A stretch of DNA of 64,000 bases from NCBI GenBank assembly GCA_011316305.1, contig SAUG01000057.1, positions 248,001 through 312,000 of the forward strand. Reading direction: 5' to 3'. Below, piece after piece: positions 46,298 to 59,130 of this stretch. Position 1 is the first letter of the stretch, and the number at the start of each line of letters is the position of its first letter. The translations under genes and the position numbers were made by a program. The stretch comes from Rusavskia elegans (Eukaryota > Ascomycota > Lecanoromycetes > Teloschistales > Teloschistaceae). The notes below the pieces were generated by a model, which was not told the origin of the DNA, did not search any database, and was given only the letters and a program-made list of their open reading frames with translations.

Positions 46298-49200
46298 ATG
46301 GAAGCACAGGTATACACCTTTTTCAGTCAGCTACGACCGTGATGGAACGAACCACATGTTGACTGATGGACGCAGGTAGAGAACGCCATTGAGATTGCTT
46401 CAAACCCGACCGCAGATCGCAACCTCAAGTCTCAAGCACTTGAGTTCATCAGTCAACTTCCATCCCAGCCCGAAAGCCAGCAGATATGTCTCTCATTGTT
46501 CATGCGGGAGCCCCGATGCTCCGAGGTCGTTCGTCACACCGCTCTAGATGTTCTTGATAATCTCGTTGGATCAGGACGATTGGACATTTCAACCTTGGCT
46601 ATTATACGAGAGAATCTGATGACCTATGCCCGAAGCACATACTGCAATGCGGCCAGCAGCCAGGCTAACGTCGATTCTCCCAACCTACAGAACAAGCTCG
46701 CCCAGACCTTCACATTCCTCTTCGTTACCCTCTACCCCTCTGAGTGGCTCTCATACTTTGGCGACATCCTCGCATTGACGGCTTCTTCTGGCGCTAGCTC
46801 CAAGGATCATGCTCCAGGAGTCGTCTTCTTCCTTCGAGTGCTGATTCAGATCCATGATGAGATCGCCGACGTCTTTCTCTCTAGGACCCCAGAGGAGCGG
46901 AAAAAGGGCAACGGGCTAAAGGACCTGATTCGAGAAAGAGATGCAAAGACTATTGCAGCTTCGTGGCAGGAGATCCTTTTGCAATGGAAGGGGAAAGACA
47001 GTAAAATAATCGAATTGTGTCTCGCAACCGTTGGACGGTGGGTGTCTTGGATAGACATATCCCTCATCATTACGGAAACCTTGCGCGATCAGCTTCTCGA
47101 ATTGGTCATTTCCTCGTCGCCTAATGCGAATGGCCCTGTCGCAGTGCGAGAGACGGCACTCACAACCCTGACCGAAATTCTGCGTAAGAAGATGAATCCA
47201 GACTACAAGTTGGAGCTTATCGAATTCCTCAAGATTAGGGACGTGGTTGCGCATTTGGTCTCGAGCCCGGCGCTCGCGGATCTGCGGACCACATCCCAGT
47301 ATGACACCGATCTAGCTGAGTCAGTTGGTCAATTGGTCAACCACAGTCTTTCCGACATTGTCAGAGCTCTCGAGAGTGCAGAAGATCAGAGTCTGATAAT
47401 GATGCAAGCTGTCACTCAGTTAAAAGGCTTTCTGCCTCTTGTATTGAGGTTCTTTTCTGATGAATACGACGAGATCTGTTCCACGGTCATCCCATGCTTG
47501 TCCGATCTCCTCACACTCTTCCGGAAGAAAGAGAAATCGAACGCTATGATTCATGAGCAGAGCGTAGCCATGCTTGCACCGATACTCGATGCCATTATCA
47601 TGAAGATGAGATATGATGAGACCTCATCCTGGGGCAACGAAGATGCACAAACCGACGAAGCCGAGTTTCAGGACCTGCGGAAGCGCTTGCATGTCCTTCA
47701 GCAGACGATTGCTGCAGTCGATCAGAGTCTTTACCAGGACAAGCTCAGCGCGGTTGTGATTACGACCTTTGAGAACTTCCAGCGAGACGCCTCTCGTGTA
47801 GACTGGAGAGATCTGGACCTTGCTATGCATGAAATGTTCCTCTTTGGAGAACAGGGCTTGAAGAACGGTGGACTCTACAACAAATCCAAGCCAACCACGT
47901 CGGCAGCTGAGCGTCTCATTAGCATGATGTTCAAGCTCGTCGAGACCGGTAAATAGCCATGTGATTGCAGCTGTAATTGTGCTGACGGAACACAGACGTT
48001 GCTTCATCACTGCATCCCGCAGTGCAACTGCTATACATGGAAATATGTGTGAGATATTACCATTTTTTCGACGCGAACCCCCAATTTATATCCGCTGCCC
48101 TTGAGCGCTTCATCCAGATCGTGCACCATGATCATGTCAAAGTCCGGACGAGATCTTGGTACCTGTTCCACCGTTTCGTCAAGCATGTGCGCCAACACCT
48201 TGGAGACATTGCACAGACGGTCATACAAGCGCTGAGCGATTTGCTCCCCATCAAAGCCGAGATACCCGACGAAGTCTCTGACAATAGTGACATGTCCTCG
48301 AATGAAGATCAACAAAGTCCGAGCGCTAGGTTCGACAGCCAATTGTATCTGTATGAAGCTATCGGTTGCATCTGCTCAGCAAGAGGCGTGCTAGTCGAGA
48401 ATCAAGTCGTCTACATCCGGACTGTGATTGGGCCCCTTTTCACAGACTTCGAAGTACATCTGGGTCCAGCAAAGAACGGCGACGAGCTTGCTGTCATGCA
48501 AGTCCATCATCTCATCATGGCTTTAGGGACGTTGGCGCGCGGGTTCTCCGACTGGACTCCTGCATCTACATCCCCTGCGGCAACACCCCCGGCGAACGAA
48601 GTCTCGGAGGAATTCAGTCGCTGTTCCGAAGCCATCCTCTTGGCTCTTGAATCTGTCAGTGTCAGTACGGAGGTTATCCGGCATGCCGCTCGATTTGCCT
48701 TCTCCAGATTGGTAGGGGTACTTGGAAGCCGAATTCTGCCGCAGCTGCCGCGGTGGATAGAAGGACTACTCTCGAGCACGTCTTCCAAGGATGAGATGGC
48801 ACTCTTCATGCGGCTACTGGATCAAGTGGTATATGGCTTCAAGACGGAGATCTACGATATCTTGAACACGCTCTTGACGCCGTTGCTCCAGCGTGTCTTT
48901 TCTGGTATCGCCGAGCCAGCGACAGGTACCGATGATGAGATCCAGCTTGCGGAGCTGAAACGCGAATACCTCAGTTTTCTTCTGGTCATACTAAACAACA
49001 GCCTCGAGGCTGTACTTGTAAGCGAAGGTAAGTTCGTCCTGAGATCGTGGACGTAAGCGCTTGCTCACCTCCAACAGCGAACCAAGCCGGCTTTGCCAAT
49101 GTTATCAGTACGATTGAGCATCTTGCTAAAGACGCGTCTGATTTCCCCACTGCGAAGCTCGCTTTTACTGTACTCTGCCGCATGGTGATGACTTGGGGTG

Positions 49201-49541
49201 GACCTGATATCCAAATTGGCAGTCCTCAGCCAACCCTTCCGGGCTTCGACCGTTTCATGATGGAGCGTTTCTCGCCACTCTGCTGGAGCCTGCCGAGCCA
49301 GTCCAATTTCGACCCCAAAGACGCCCAAGGGAAGCAAGCGATGGGTGAAGCGGCCGGGCTGCAAAAAGCCATTTATACCAAGACGGGCGAACAGTATCTA
49401 AATTTCCTCCGGACCAGTGAATTGAGCGGCATGGGCATGGATGCCGGCACTGTGGACGAATATCTTAGGGCATTGAGCAGTTCAGACGCCAAAACCTTCA
49501 AGCAGTATTTCCAGAATCTGGTACAGCGGAGCAAACGATGA
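46298..49541 (+). CDS. los1: Exportin-T (Los1), tRNA nuclear export factor
   Basis: Karyopherin that carries mature tRNAs out of the nucleus with Ran-GTP. Exon 1 is only 12 nt (ATG GAA GCA CAG, 46298-46309), then 46376-47948, 47996-49027 and 49078-49541, giving 1,026 residues. The join [20 protein letters not shown] matches the exportin-T opening. The Xpo1-like region follows ([20 protein letters not shown]), then HEAT-type helices to the end; the last exon has [17 protein letters not shown] and the C-terminus NLVQRSKR. Introns are 66, 47 and 50 nt. The four-codon first exon is easily missed by gene finders, which would start at an internal Met. Confidence 0.94.
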
Positions 49542-49901
49542 CAGGAGAAGGGAGAATTTTCGTTGTTTTTAACAGATAAGAATCACGATTACGGGGGTTG
49601 GGGAATTAGCGATCGGTGCATTTGCAGGCGTCTGGCATAGACGGGGAATTGGTCTGGATGATTTTGATGGTGTGTAGTCACCGAATTGCATGGATGATAT
49701 TGGGCGATCAAGATACCATACTCTTGCTATGCATAGTTAGGACGATTGGCTACGGCGAAGCATTATGATGCAAAGTTATCTACATGAAGTATTGATGTCT
49801 CTTCTCCGACTCGGCTTATTACAAACGTCCCTTGATCCTATTGGAAAAAAACTCGTCTCAGCCATCTCCGAATAAGCAAAGACGTGCTCGCCGCAGCAGT
49901 C
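49542..49901. other. Convergent intergenic region
   Basis: 3' flanks of los1 (plus) and the S-formylglutathione hydrolase gene (minus). Nothing else recognised. Confidence 0.5.
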
Positions 49902-51153
49902 TTACCCGAGCAGATATCTCGTAGCATGATTCACATGATCGTCGGCGAACGTCGCCATGGTGAAGTAGCTATGATCGTACCCGTCCTGCCAGCGAATATT
50001 CACTTTCCCCTTGCCCTGTGCTGCTTTTTGGAAGTTCTCGGGCAGGAGTTGTCCTTGTTTGTAGAAGTTGTCGGATGTTCCCTTTACAGCCATGTCAGCA
50101 TCGCCATCACCATCACCATCAACATCACCGTCAGCGCAACACAAACACAAGGAAAAAATATATTCCGTAATCAAACGATCTATCGATCAAATGCAAGTAA
50201 AAGAAACACAAAAAAAAAACATACAACATCGATCAAAATATCCAGGGGATTCTCATCCCCGTTCCACTTCTTGACAAGTTCCGTGGCATCATGTTCCGCC
50301 CATTTGGCCTTATCCTCGTCGCCGAAATAGCCTCCGAAGGCCTTTTTGCCCCAGTCGCAGTTGCTGGGGTTGGCGATGGGGGCGAAGGCGGAGACGGATT
50401 TGTATTTGCCGGGGTTTTTGAGGAACTATTTTGGTTTTGTATGTGTCAGCACATGACATGGCAGGGACGAACGACACTCCTATTGAAAAATCCCAAAAGG
50501 GAGAAGGAAAGAAAATGTTGCTGTGGGAACCGTACAATCGTCAGGGCACCATGCCCACCCATGCTATGCCCGAATATACTAACTCTCGACCCATCCACTT
50601 GCTCGAAAGCGGAGAACACCGTCTGCGGTAGTTCAGACGTGATGTAGCTGTACATTTTATAGCCCTTGGACCAGGGTTCTTTGGTCGCGTCGACGTAGAA
50701 GCCGGCGCCGGTGCCGAAATCGTAGGAGTCGTCTTCGCCTTGGATATTGAGACCGCCTGGTTGTTTTCTTCGTCAGAAGGGGGTTGTCCAGTTGTTTTTT
50801 AGAATTCTCAATGGGGAGATCCGCTTCATCCGACCTTTTCATCCCGCAATGGTTCGGAAGAAGATGAGGTAAAGAGTGGTGAACATACGAGGACTGGTGT
50901 CGGGATAGAGAACAGCGATGCCCTTCTGACTGGCTGCGTGCTGGAAGAAACCTTTTTCGGCGCCATTGTCGCCCGTGCACGTCAGCCCGGCAAGGTATAT
51001 CAGCAAGGGGACTTTGTGCGGTGAATTTGTGGCCGCTTGGGGCGGGAGGTAGAGGTTGAAGGCCATTTCGCAGTTGGTGGTGGAAGCATGGTGGGCGCAT
51101 TTGAGGAGTTTGCCGCCGAAACTGGCAATGGTGGCTTTTGTCGTTACGGCCAT
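49902..51153 (-). CDS. S-formylglutathione hydrolase (esterase D family)
   Basis: Second enzyme of glutathione-dependent formaldehyde removal: it splits S-formylglutathione into formate and glutathione in the cytosol. Exons 51153-50889, 50756-50536, 50425-50225 and 50081-49902 give 288 residues, the usual size. Motifs: [35 protein letters not shown], the nucleophile elbow [27 protein letters not shown] (acid region) and the catalytic His in [13 protein letters not shown]. The last intron is 143 nt, longer than its neighbours, and carries a poly-T tract and a CATCAC-type microsatellite. It is in tandem with separase upstream. Confidence 0.95.
50091..50136. repeat. Microsatellite in an intron
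   Basis: Imperfect CATCAC/CATCAA repeats on the plus strand within the last intron of the S-formylglutathione hydrolase gene. They lie just inside the 3' splice site, so length changes could affect splicing. Read as protein they would encode an Asp/Gly run, which the spliced product does not need. Confidence 0.7.
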
Positions 51154-51501
51154 TGCGTCTTGAGTATTGTTTCTGTGATATTGTGTGGTGGGGACGTTGC
51201 AATGTTTACGGAATGACGGAATACCTCCGAGGCTCCCTATGACGTGGGCGCTTCCTTATTCCCGAGAGCCGAAGATGGGAAACTCTATTTGGACGAAAGA
51301 GAAGAAGAAAGGGGGGAAACAGATATTTATGAACGGAGCTGTCAATTCTCTCATGATACGAAAACGAACCCGGGTATCCGCAGAGCTCAAAAAACGAATA
51401 ATCAAGAAAGGGGAAAGATGCTGCAAGTGGCAAGCACCCTCGAGTCAGGAACACCAATCCAATCTCGTGCACCGCCAGCGAACCCAAGACCCACGACACG
51501 T
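51154..51501. other. Intergenic, nothing recognised
   Basis: 348 bp between separase (3' end) and the S-formylglutathione hydrolase start, both on the minus strand. It must hold the hydrolase promoter. Confidence 0.5.
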
Positions 51502-54500
51502 TCACTGTACAAAGACAGGGATGCCATACACGACAGGCGCAGCACCGTTCAAATACCGGAAAATGCATGACCCTCTCCCTTGAGCAACGGCCTGATCCAG
51601 CGACATGTTTCCACTTTCCGGCGGTGGTGGTGGTGATGCTCGAGCCTTGCTCTTTCCTCTTGACCGTGCAGTCTTCTTAACGGGACTGCTATCTGGCGGT
51701 GGCTGGTTTGACAACAGTCCCCACTTCTGCAACACGCTCTCGGAGAACCGGTCGATGTCCCTGTCGGTAACATTCCACAGCGTCGCCAGCATGGCAGGAC
51801 ATCCCGCTTGCATGTAGCTCATCGGTGTCCCGTACGGCTCGAATCTCCCGGCTTCTGTCAGCTTGCCACTGCTGCAACCCATGAGCAAGGCTACAGCGCA
51901 TTTTTCCAGCCGTTGAAAGGTTCGAGGACGGATGTATTGGCTGCCGCTGCCATGTCCGAAATACAAAAAGATATCTCGTTCCTGTAGATAGCCCTTTAAT
52001 TGTTCTTCACTAGGCTCGATCCCCGTCAAACCCTCCCATTCGGAACAGTTGCTCAGTGGCTGTTCAAATGTCTTCTGAGTGGCTTTCAGATCCCCAGCAG
52101 GGTTGAGGACATATGCGCCACTTCTTCGGTCGACACAGAACCTCTTCTCTCCATCGTTTGCATCATCCACGTGACGCGTCTGCTGACGACGCTGTTGCAA
52201 GATCCGATCGCGTAGGCAGCTGAGCGATGGCAGTCTTGTGACTGCTTGGTTGGTCAAGCACGGAAGGGACTCCCAAGGAAAGCAATGCAGCTCTTTGTCA
52301 AGGACGAGGACTGTGTGCTGAATTGCGAGAGGCTCGGCAATCTGCTTCAGAGCCTTATGATACTGTCGAAGAGCATCAAACGTTGCGATCGTCATCTACC
52401 ATTCTAAGCTTACAGTTCGAGCGGGCCCAAGACGATGGCTACTTACCGAATCAAAGTCGACTTCGTCATAAGCATTGCGCTCCCCGCAGAATTGCAAGAT
52501 ATCAATGATGAAATATAGCAGGTCCGTCAGAGGCTCTTCCATGTCAGAAAGATCTGAAGGTTCGCCCAAAGCCACAAATAGCTCCGTCACACGGGGGTCG
52601 AGACTAATCTCTTTGAACTGGTGCTTTTTCCCCTGTCCTTGTCTGGAGGGCAAATGATTATCCAGGATAGCATAAAGTGAGACTTGAAATCTTGAAAGAA
52701 GATCGCGATGAGGCACTCGTGGAGAGAAGACTCCGTGGAAGCCGCCGAACCACATATGCTCAATGTTAGCTAATAGATCTCGCAAACGGGCGTCGAGAGC
52801 TGCTCGCCCCTCCCACCAAACAGACCGAGCCCCTTTTTTAGATGTATCTTGCGTGGCATCTGTTGACTGGTCGGCGAGCGCAATGATCGCTTCAAGTTCC
52901 GTCTTCGCTTGCGAGTAATCAAAGCTTTCCTCATCGGGGTCTCGTGAACTATGTCTATCTAAAGGCATTGACAGAATAAAAGGGCCTTGACCGGAGCGAA
53001 GTCGGGACACAACAATCTCTCCTCGCGAGCGGCTGAGGGATATCATCAGGACTTGCCAAGACTGAGGGATTATATCGAGGTATTGCTCTTGAAAGCATGC
53101 AACGTCCAGCGCTTGATCCGACGGTGCACACTCCATGATCACTTCGGCCTTGTCAGTCGGCCAACAGAGAGCATCATCTACCTCTAGCATCGTATTTTCG
53201 ACATAGATCGCACGTTGTCCCTTCCGTACAGCTATCGATCTTGGCATGTCTGTCTCAAAAATCAGCCTTTCTCATCCTCATGCCTAGATATATCACACAC
53301 CCATGATACTCAGGATCATACTGGGGCTGAGTTTTAAGCTTTCCGCGGAACGAGACAGACCAAGGGCAGAAAGCATCACTAGGGATTCTGCCATGAGCTT
53401 CGACAAGCGATGTAGGGTTGCTGTAGTACAGGATCTTTGCGCTTGCTCATAGACTCTGCTGATGCCCAAGTGAGCTTCTCGGAAACGGTGGCAAATACTA
53501 CCATCGCTATCACAAGAGGAAGCCTGTATCTTGGAGCTCCCAGCTGGCACTGTGCTACCCTTGCCAAAGCCTTTTGTTATCTTTGCGGGCTTTGTTTTGG
53601 GCAAAATCGATGGAAACAAGGGACCAATTGGCAAGAGAGAAGGTAAGGAGATGGTAGACTCGGGGAGGATGCAAAACACTGGATCGCTAGTCATAGCACC
53701 GAGACCACGCCTGATCGATATCTCTGCTGCAGCAGCGGCATTGAACACTGCGTCCTTGGGTGCGCAATATCGGGTTGCAGCCTCAGCGAGCAGCTCGCTC
53801 ACCCGCTCAAGTTTGTCCCTTCGTAGGGCGAGCACCACTTGTTGATGAAGAAGATCGCTCCTAAAGCCGGAGAATGCTGAAGATGATGATGCTGATGCTG
53901 ATGCTGATGCATCGCAAGAGCCTTTTTGAACTATCTTGGTACCTTTGCCGGCCCGAGGTACTTTGCCACTAGGGGTTTTGACTGCGATACGCTTCTTGCC
54001 AGCAGTTAGACTTGCTGCATTTTCTCTTAATGAGAATCGCGATAGCTGTTCCTGCAGAAAATCAACATTGGACCCACTAACAAGGTCGTCCTTGGTCGAA
54101 GCTGTGGCTGTAAAGCGCTGGAGCATCGATTCTGCAAGAGCACAAGTATCTTCTGCAGCGGAGAGCTGCCCCTTTGCTAGCTGGTACTTCGAGAGGTTCA
54201 ATTGAAACATAAATTTCTGCTGGTCCTCTTCAAGAGAAATGTACAATTCACCGGCACGTTCGAAGCTACTGTCAGCTCCTAGGTAGTCTTCGCTTTGTGT
54301 CATGATATCGGCCAGCTGTATCAGCGACTGACCGAGACGCCCAGATGCAGATACGGACTCTGCAAACATTCGGCTCCGTGTCAAGTATCGTTTTGCCTCA
54401 GCCGACATTCCTTCGTTAGTATACAGATTAGCCACCTGGATGAAAGCTCTGTGCAGCCGAGGAACAAGGCTCCAGAGCTCGGTCGCTTTACTGCGGATTG

Positions 54501-57500
54501 CTGAATCACTTTCACTCCGATCGTTGTCTGATTCTATTGCTTCCACCGTAGAGTCTTCCAGCCCCTCTATTCCTCCTTTGCGCTCCATGTTAGGGCCTTG
54601 GGTTTTGGAAATTTTCTGGCGCTTCGAAATGCTTGTCCAAGTTTGGTGTGTGATCCTCAAGCTTTGTCGTGCGAATAGCAAAGCTTTAGACGGCTGGCCT
54701 TGTCTCGCAGCAAGTTGAGAACATAGGCTAGTAACGTCTGCCACCAGTTGCAGCGTTTTATTACGGCTATCTGGACATCGAGCTTGATCGTAGTGTGCGT
54801 TTTTCTCAAAGATCTCTCGTGCCAAGGCCAGGTTCTCTTCACATTTGCTTACGCTGCCAGTAGCGAGTAGATACTCCGCATAGCCCAGATAGTATAAGAT
54901 AACCGCCTCATAGGTAACCTCTGCCTCATTGATGTATCGGTGCGCCCTGTGAAAGGCTACGCCAGCTTTACTGATGTGACCCAGACGTAACTGTTGGAGA
55001 CCGGACTGTGTAAGATTGAGGACCAGTGCTGCAAAGTTTGAGGGAAGCACAATTTCGCGGACCCTGTAGAGGAGTTCAAGAGTCGATAATCGTAGTAGCC
55101 CCAGACCGTAGGCGTCTAAATAATCGGCCAACAGCTCCAGGTGAAGCAGCCAAACGCAAACATCGCCGATTACTGCTTCTAGCCCACTTTGTTCGGTACA
55201 TTGGGTGACTTGGTAGTTCCAAATTTCCAAAGCGCTTCCCAGCTGCTGTTGCATCGAAACAGGGCACTTGATTTGGATTGCGGAGGCTGCGTCTCTGGAT
55301 GACTTCAAGTGAGGCACCATGAACTGCAGATCTGAGTCAAACCCTTGTATCTTATCAGACGCTACAACAGGTCGGTCTTCAGTTAATAGCTTCTGAAGCT
55401 TCGATGAGAGTACTCCTGGAAAACTTGACTGGAGCCATAAAAGTGCCTCTGTGACTCGTAGACGACGAATCGGGAAGGTATGGGGCTCATATAAAGCTAG
55501 CAATTTTGTCACAATAGCCTGCAAGATTAAGATTATCTGTGTCTCCCAAGACCTTGTCCTTGCTTGGGAAATGAGCCAGGTAAGCTGCTGCTCAAGGGCT
55601 ATTCCTCGACTGGCGGAGTTCAGCTCTTCGTCGTCGAAAAAGCCCAAGTCTATTGGCACGTCTGGTCTTATCTTAATGGCCACTCGGGAATACGCCACCA
55701 GAATACGACCCAAAGAAACGAATTCGCTCTCCCGGGCAAAAAGGGTCATCAATGACTGTTTACCAGCGGCCGCGGCTGCTCTGTCCAGCTCACCCGCCTC
55801 AGCGTACATCCGTAGGGCTTTCATGTTGTGTTCAGCTGCTTTTCGATATTCTCGAGAAGCCTCCATAACGGCCGCATAGTGCTCAAGCCTTGTTTGTAGT
55901 TGAGCGGCAGATCTTTCGTGTAGAGGTCTATTCTCTACGGCGTTGATGCTCGCCTTAAGAGCTATTCGGGCTTCCTTCGCCTCATGACTGCTCTGCTTGA
56001 AATGCACGTATCGCAGCCAGTAAGCATTTGATACCGGGACGAAGGTACTGGAGGAAGCATTATTCGGAATATCATCCCTGGCAAATGTTTGATCACTTTC
56101 AATCGTAGCTGCAAGACGCAGGCAGCCTTGAAGCCCAGCCTCTGTTCGAGCCCATTGATCCGGCTCGTCTCCTTTCGATAGTCTTGCTATCGATACCACG
56201 GAGTCAATGAAAGTTCTTGCAACGGTGGACGCCTGTTCGAGTCGTTGGTGGTAACGGCGAACCACTTGTTCATTGCTTGGAGCCGGCTTGGTGCCCACGT
56301 ATCTGTTCAGAAATATCACGCTTGACGAGCATACGCTAAGACAGCGTCGAATGAGCTCAGATGATGGCGGCGTTGCATTGTTCTCCAGCGGCGCTTGAGA
56401 CTTGTTGATGATGATTCCGGCAGCTTTCCGAAGTTTGATCACAACCAGTAATAGGGAATCTAGCTCTTCTGAGCTTCCGTGCAGGTCGCCTTCAATATGA
56501 CGTACTGCATCCTCAAAGGCTTTTTCTGTCTCTTCCTCGCTGCAAGGACTCCTGTGGTACTGGGCAAACATGGTCGCCGTCTTGCAGGCCTCGGTACATC
56601 TTCTGCAGGGTGACATGCTATCATCAACAGGCTGCTTCATGTATTCCTCCAGCCATCTTTTTCCCTCATTATCAAGAGAGCAGGCTCGAGCGAATTCAAT
56701 CATTTCGCAGCAAACGGAACGCCACGCTTCATACCACGCTGGAAGAGATGATTGAGAAGGCTTAACGTTCCAATTAAAACATTCAAAGCTAGAAAGTGTG
56801 TCTTTGGCGACGTGGTATCCATCTAAAAGGCTTGTCGTACATTGACGACGAAAGGCACCCACGAACCGGTTGAAGGGGTCTATCAGGTCAGCCACAGCGT
56901 TCCCTCTATGACCTGCAACTTTCCACCATTGCCATCGCAGTTCGAGGGACAAAAATTGCAATCGGAGAGCTGTGAGTGGGCTCATAGACCTTGAGCTACC
57001 AGACTGATCTTCTGGGTGTGGTATGCTATGGCTCATTGAGCCGGTCATTTGGGACAGAGTCTCTAACTGGTGGGCGACTTGAACGCGCATCGAGAGATCT
57101 GTCGAATCCAGCTGTGCTTTGATCAGGTTGGCGGGGGAGTATGGCACCTTGGTTGCCAGATGGTCGATTGAGGCTTCAGACAAGGAAGCATCACGTTTTG
57201 CGGCGATCAATCGCATTACCTGAAGCTGGAAAGTGACAACCACGGCCAGTAGCGGGCCCTTAAGATCTGTATCTGGAAAGACAAGAAGGTCTGCCGTCCT
57301 CGGCTTGGACATTGCCTTTCCGAGAGCCGTGCTTTCAGTTTTTTCTGCAACGCCCAAAGCGACCAACAGTGATCTCTTCAAGACACGTAGTTCTCTGACC
57401 GCAGGATCGAACAATCCAAGGGCTATTAACTTGCTGATCAAGGTCGACATAGCGAGCTCTATCTTGAGAGCCTGCGGTGCTTTTCCTGGTTCTCTACGCG

Positions 57501-58089
57501 CCTGATAGATTCTGAGGATAGAGAAGGCCAGTCCAGCACATTCCGCTTGTGCGCACATCCCGGAGGCCGCTTCTGTGCTGTCTGCGGACCTGGAATGCCG
57601 CAAGCCTTTGTTTCGCTCCTTCCCAATAAGAACTCTGTTGACACACAGAGATTGAAGGGGGCTTTTAGGATCTTGTGGAGAACGTGTGAGGGAGCGAGGG
57701 CTTGTTGTGTGAGGAGCAGTCTTGGCCTTGCTCGTTGATTTTGCAAGGGATTGCGATTTGACAGCCTCAGAAAGAGCCTTGAGGGTAATATTAATGATCT
57801 CTGTCGCAAGCCTTTCCCGATCTTGGTCATTGAGCTGTATTATCGTCTTTCGAGGAGCCTCCAGGATCGCAACGTCTGGCTGCTTTCTTGCTTTGGCCCG
57901 GCCGCCTTTTGTCGGTTGTCCGGTGCGGGACTTGGCCGCGGCGCCGTCGGTATCCGGCGACGCATTTTTCGAGGTTCCTGGGAATAGCAGCGACTTCAGC
58001 TGAGACACAGTATTTGGGGTGCATGTTGTGCTTGAGGCGACGGTCTGCTTGATGTGTGCTACCTGAGCCTGCACTTCCTTCACTGTCAT
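51502..58089 (-). CDS. esp1: Separase (Esp1/BimB), caspase-like protease
   Basis: Cysteine protease (family C50) that cuts cohesin at anaphase, thereby undoing the work of SMC1 complexes. Exons 58089-53301, 53249-52447 and 52395-51502 give about 2,161 residues, normal for fungal separase. The long N-terminal part is alpha-helical repeat (superhelix) that binds securin. The protease domain is C-terminal: VLDKELHCFPWESLPCL, the catalytic His in IFLYFGHGSGSQYI, and the catalytic Cys in VALLMGCSSGKL, ending with GIPVFVQ. The ATG at 58089 (MTVKEVQAQVAHIKQTV) was taken as the start because residues further upstream have no ATG. A Ser/Ala repeat tract lies in the helical part. It is divergent from the small mitochondrial protein gene. 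Confidence 0.96.
53882..53911. repeat. Coding trinucleotide repeat in esp1
   Basis: GATGAT then GATGCT repeats on the plus strand encode an alternating Ala-Ser run followed by serines (ASASASASSSS) in separase. It lies in a basic, probably disordered loop. Confidence 0.75.
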
Positions 58090-58392
58090 CGTCGAGATCT
58101 CAAGTGTAAGCAGACGCGCAGCGATAGGAGCAACATCAGCGAAGAAGCCATCAACGTCTGTCCACAATATCAATTGCTGCTAGAGTACGAATGATATTAA
58201 ACATTATTCTTCGAGTTGCTTTCTCGACTGGGTGTCGCGTAAACAAGCTACTAGTTTATAGCAGGGATCACCAACGCTATTTCTTGGCAGTTGAACGACT
58301 AAGGTAGTGCGTACCTACACCGTAAAGTAAAAACCTCCGTCCAACCTAAGGCAAGACCTTTTTCATCTCTTTCGTCAAGTCTATAACATACC
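58090..58392. promoter_or_regulatory. Divergent promoter, esp1 / small mitochondrial protein
   Basis: 303 bp between the two start codons. No specific site is claimed. An in-frame extension of esp1 upstream of its ATG has no other ATG. Confidence 0.45.
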
Positions 58393-59130
58393 ATGCGCCA
58401 GATCATCCGAGCTTGTCCGCAGACTCCCAAAAACTCATTGACGAAAAACTCTCGACCACTGTTAACGTCGATTTCTGCACCTCAAAGGTCACTGCAGACG
58501 CATTGGAGCTATTCGACAGAATCCTCCTTGCCCCGAGTAGCTCAACCTTCATTATGGCAGTCTATCGTACCCAAGGTTTTGAGGACATCCAATCAGCCTC
58601 AGGCCAGTGAGAAAGCTCGGCGGTCGAAAGAGTGGAATCCCGCGACCTTCTTCATTGTCATGTTCCTCCTCATTGGATCCAATGCAATGCAGCTGTTAGC
58701 ACTAAGAAACGAGTTCACAAACTACAGTCGGCGGGCAGATGCAAAGATCGGCCTGTTGAAGGAAGTCATTGAGCGCGTCCAGAAAGGGGAAGATGTCGAT
58801 GTCAAAGGCCTGCTTGGAACTGGCAACCCTGAAAAGGAGAAAGAATGGGCACAAGGTGGGTGGCTCGATATAGAGTTACCGGTTATGCGCCTTACTGATG
58901 GTACCGCTGTTAAAGTTATCAAGGAAATTGAAGAGGAAGATCGCCTGTGGCAAGCCAATGCAAGGCGGCGGCAGAAAAAAGCAGGACAGAATGAGAGTGA
59001 GGATTCCGAAGATAGAAGAGCTTCTGACAAGACATCCTCTTCGGAAGATCCTGTGACAGAAAACCCAATCACTCAGCCTGAAGAACCAACGCTACAAGCT
59101 GCAAGTGCAGGCCTTCGCCGCTTCTACTGA
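58393..59130 (+). CDS. Small mitochondrial inner-membrane protein (DUF5321-like)
   Basis: Single exon, 245 residues. The first 40 or so residues have a presequence look (MRQIIRACPQTPKNSLTKNS, with no acids). One membrane helix, FFIVMFLLIGSNAMQLLAL, sits near residue 90, after KEWNPAT, and is followed by a short helical segment (YSRRADAKIGLLKEVIERV). The C-terminus is charged and low in complexity. I believe this is the ascomycete family catalogued as DUF5321; the match is from memory of the WNPATFF helix and should be confirmed. The biochemical role is not known to me. Confidence 0.7.
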   Translation: MRQIIRACPQTPKNSLTKNSRPLLTSISAPQRSLQTHWSYSTESSLPRVAQPSLWQSIVPKVLRTSNQPQASEKARRSKEWNPATFFIVMFLLIGSNAMQLLALRNEFTNYSRRADAKIGLLKEVIERVQKGEDVDVKGLLGTGNPEKEKEWAQGGWLDIELPVMRLTDGTAVKVIKEIEEEDRLWQANARRRQKKAGQNESEDSEDRRASDKTSSSEDPVTENPITQPEEPTLQAASAGLRRFY

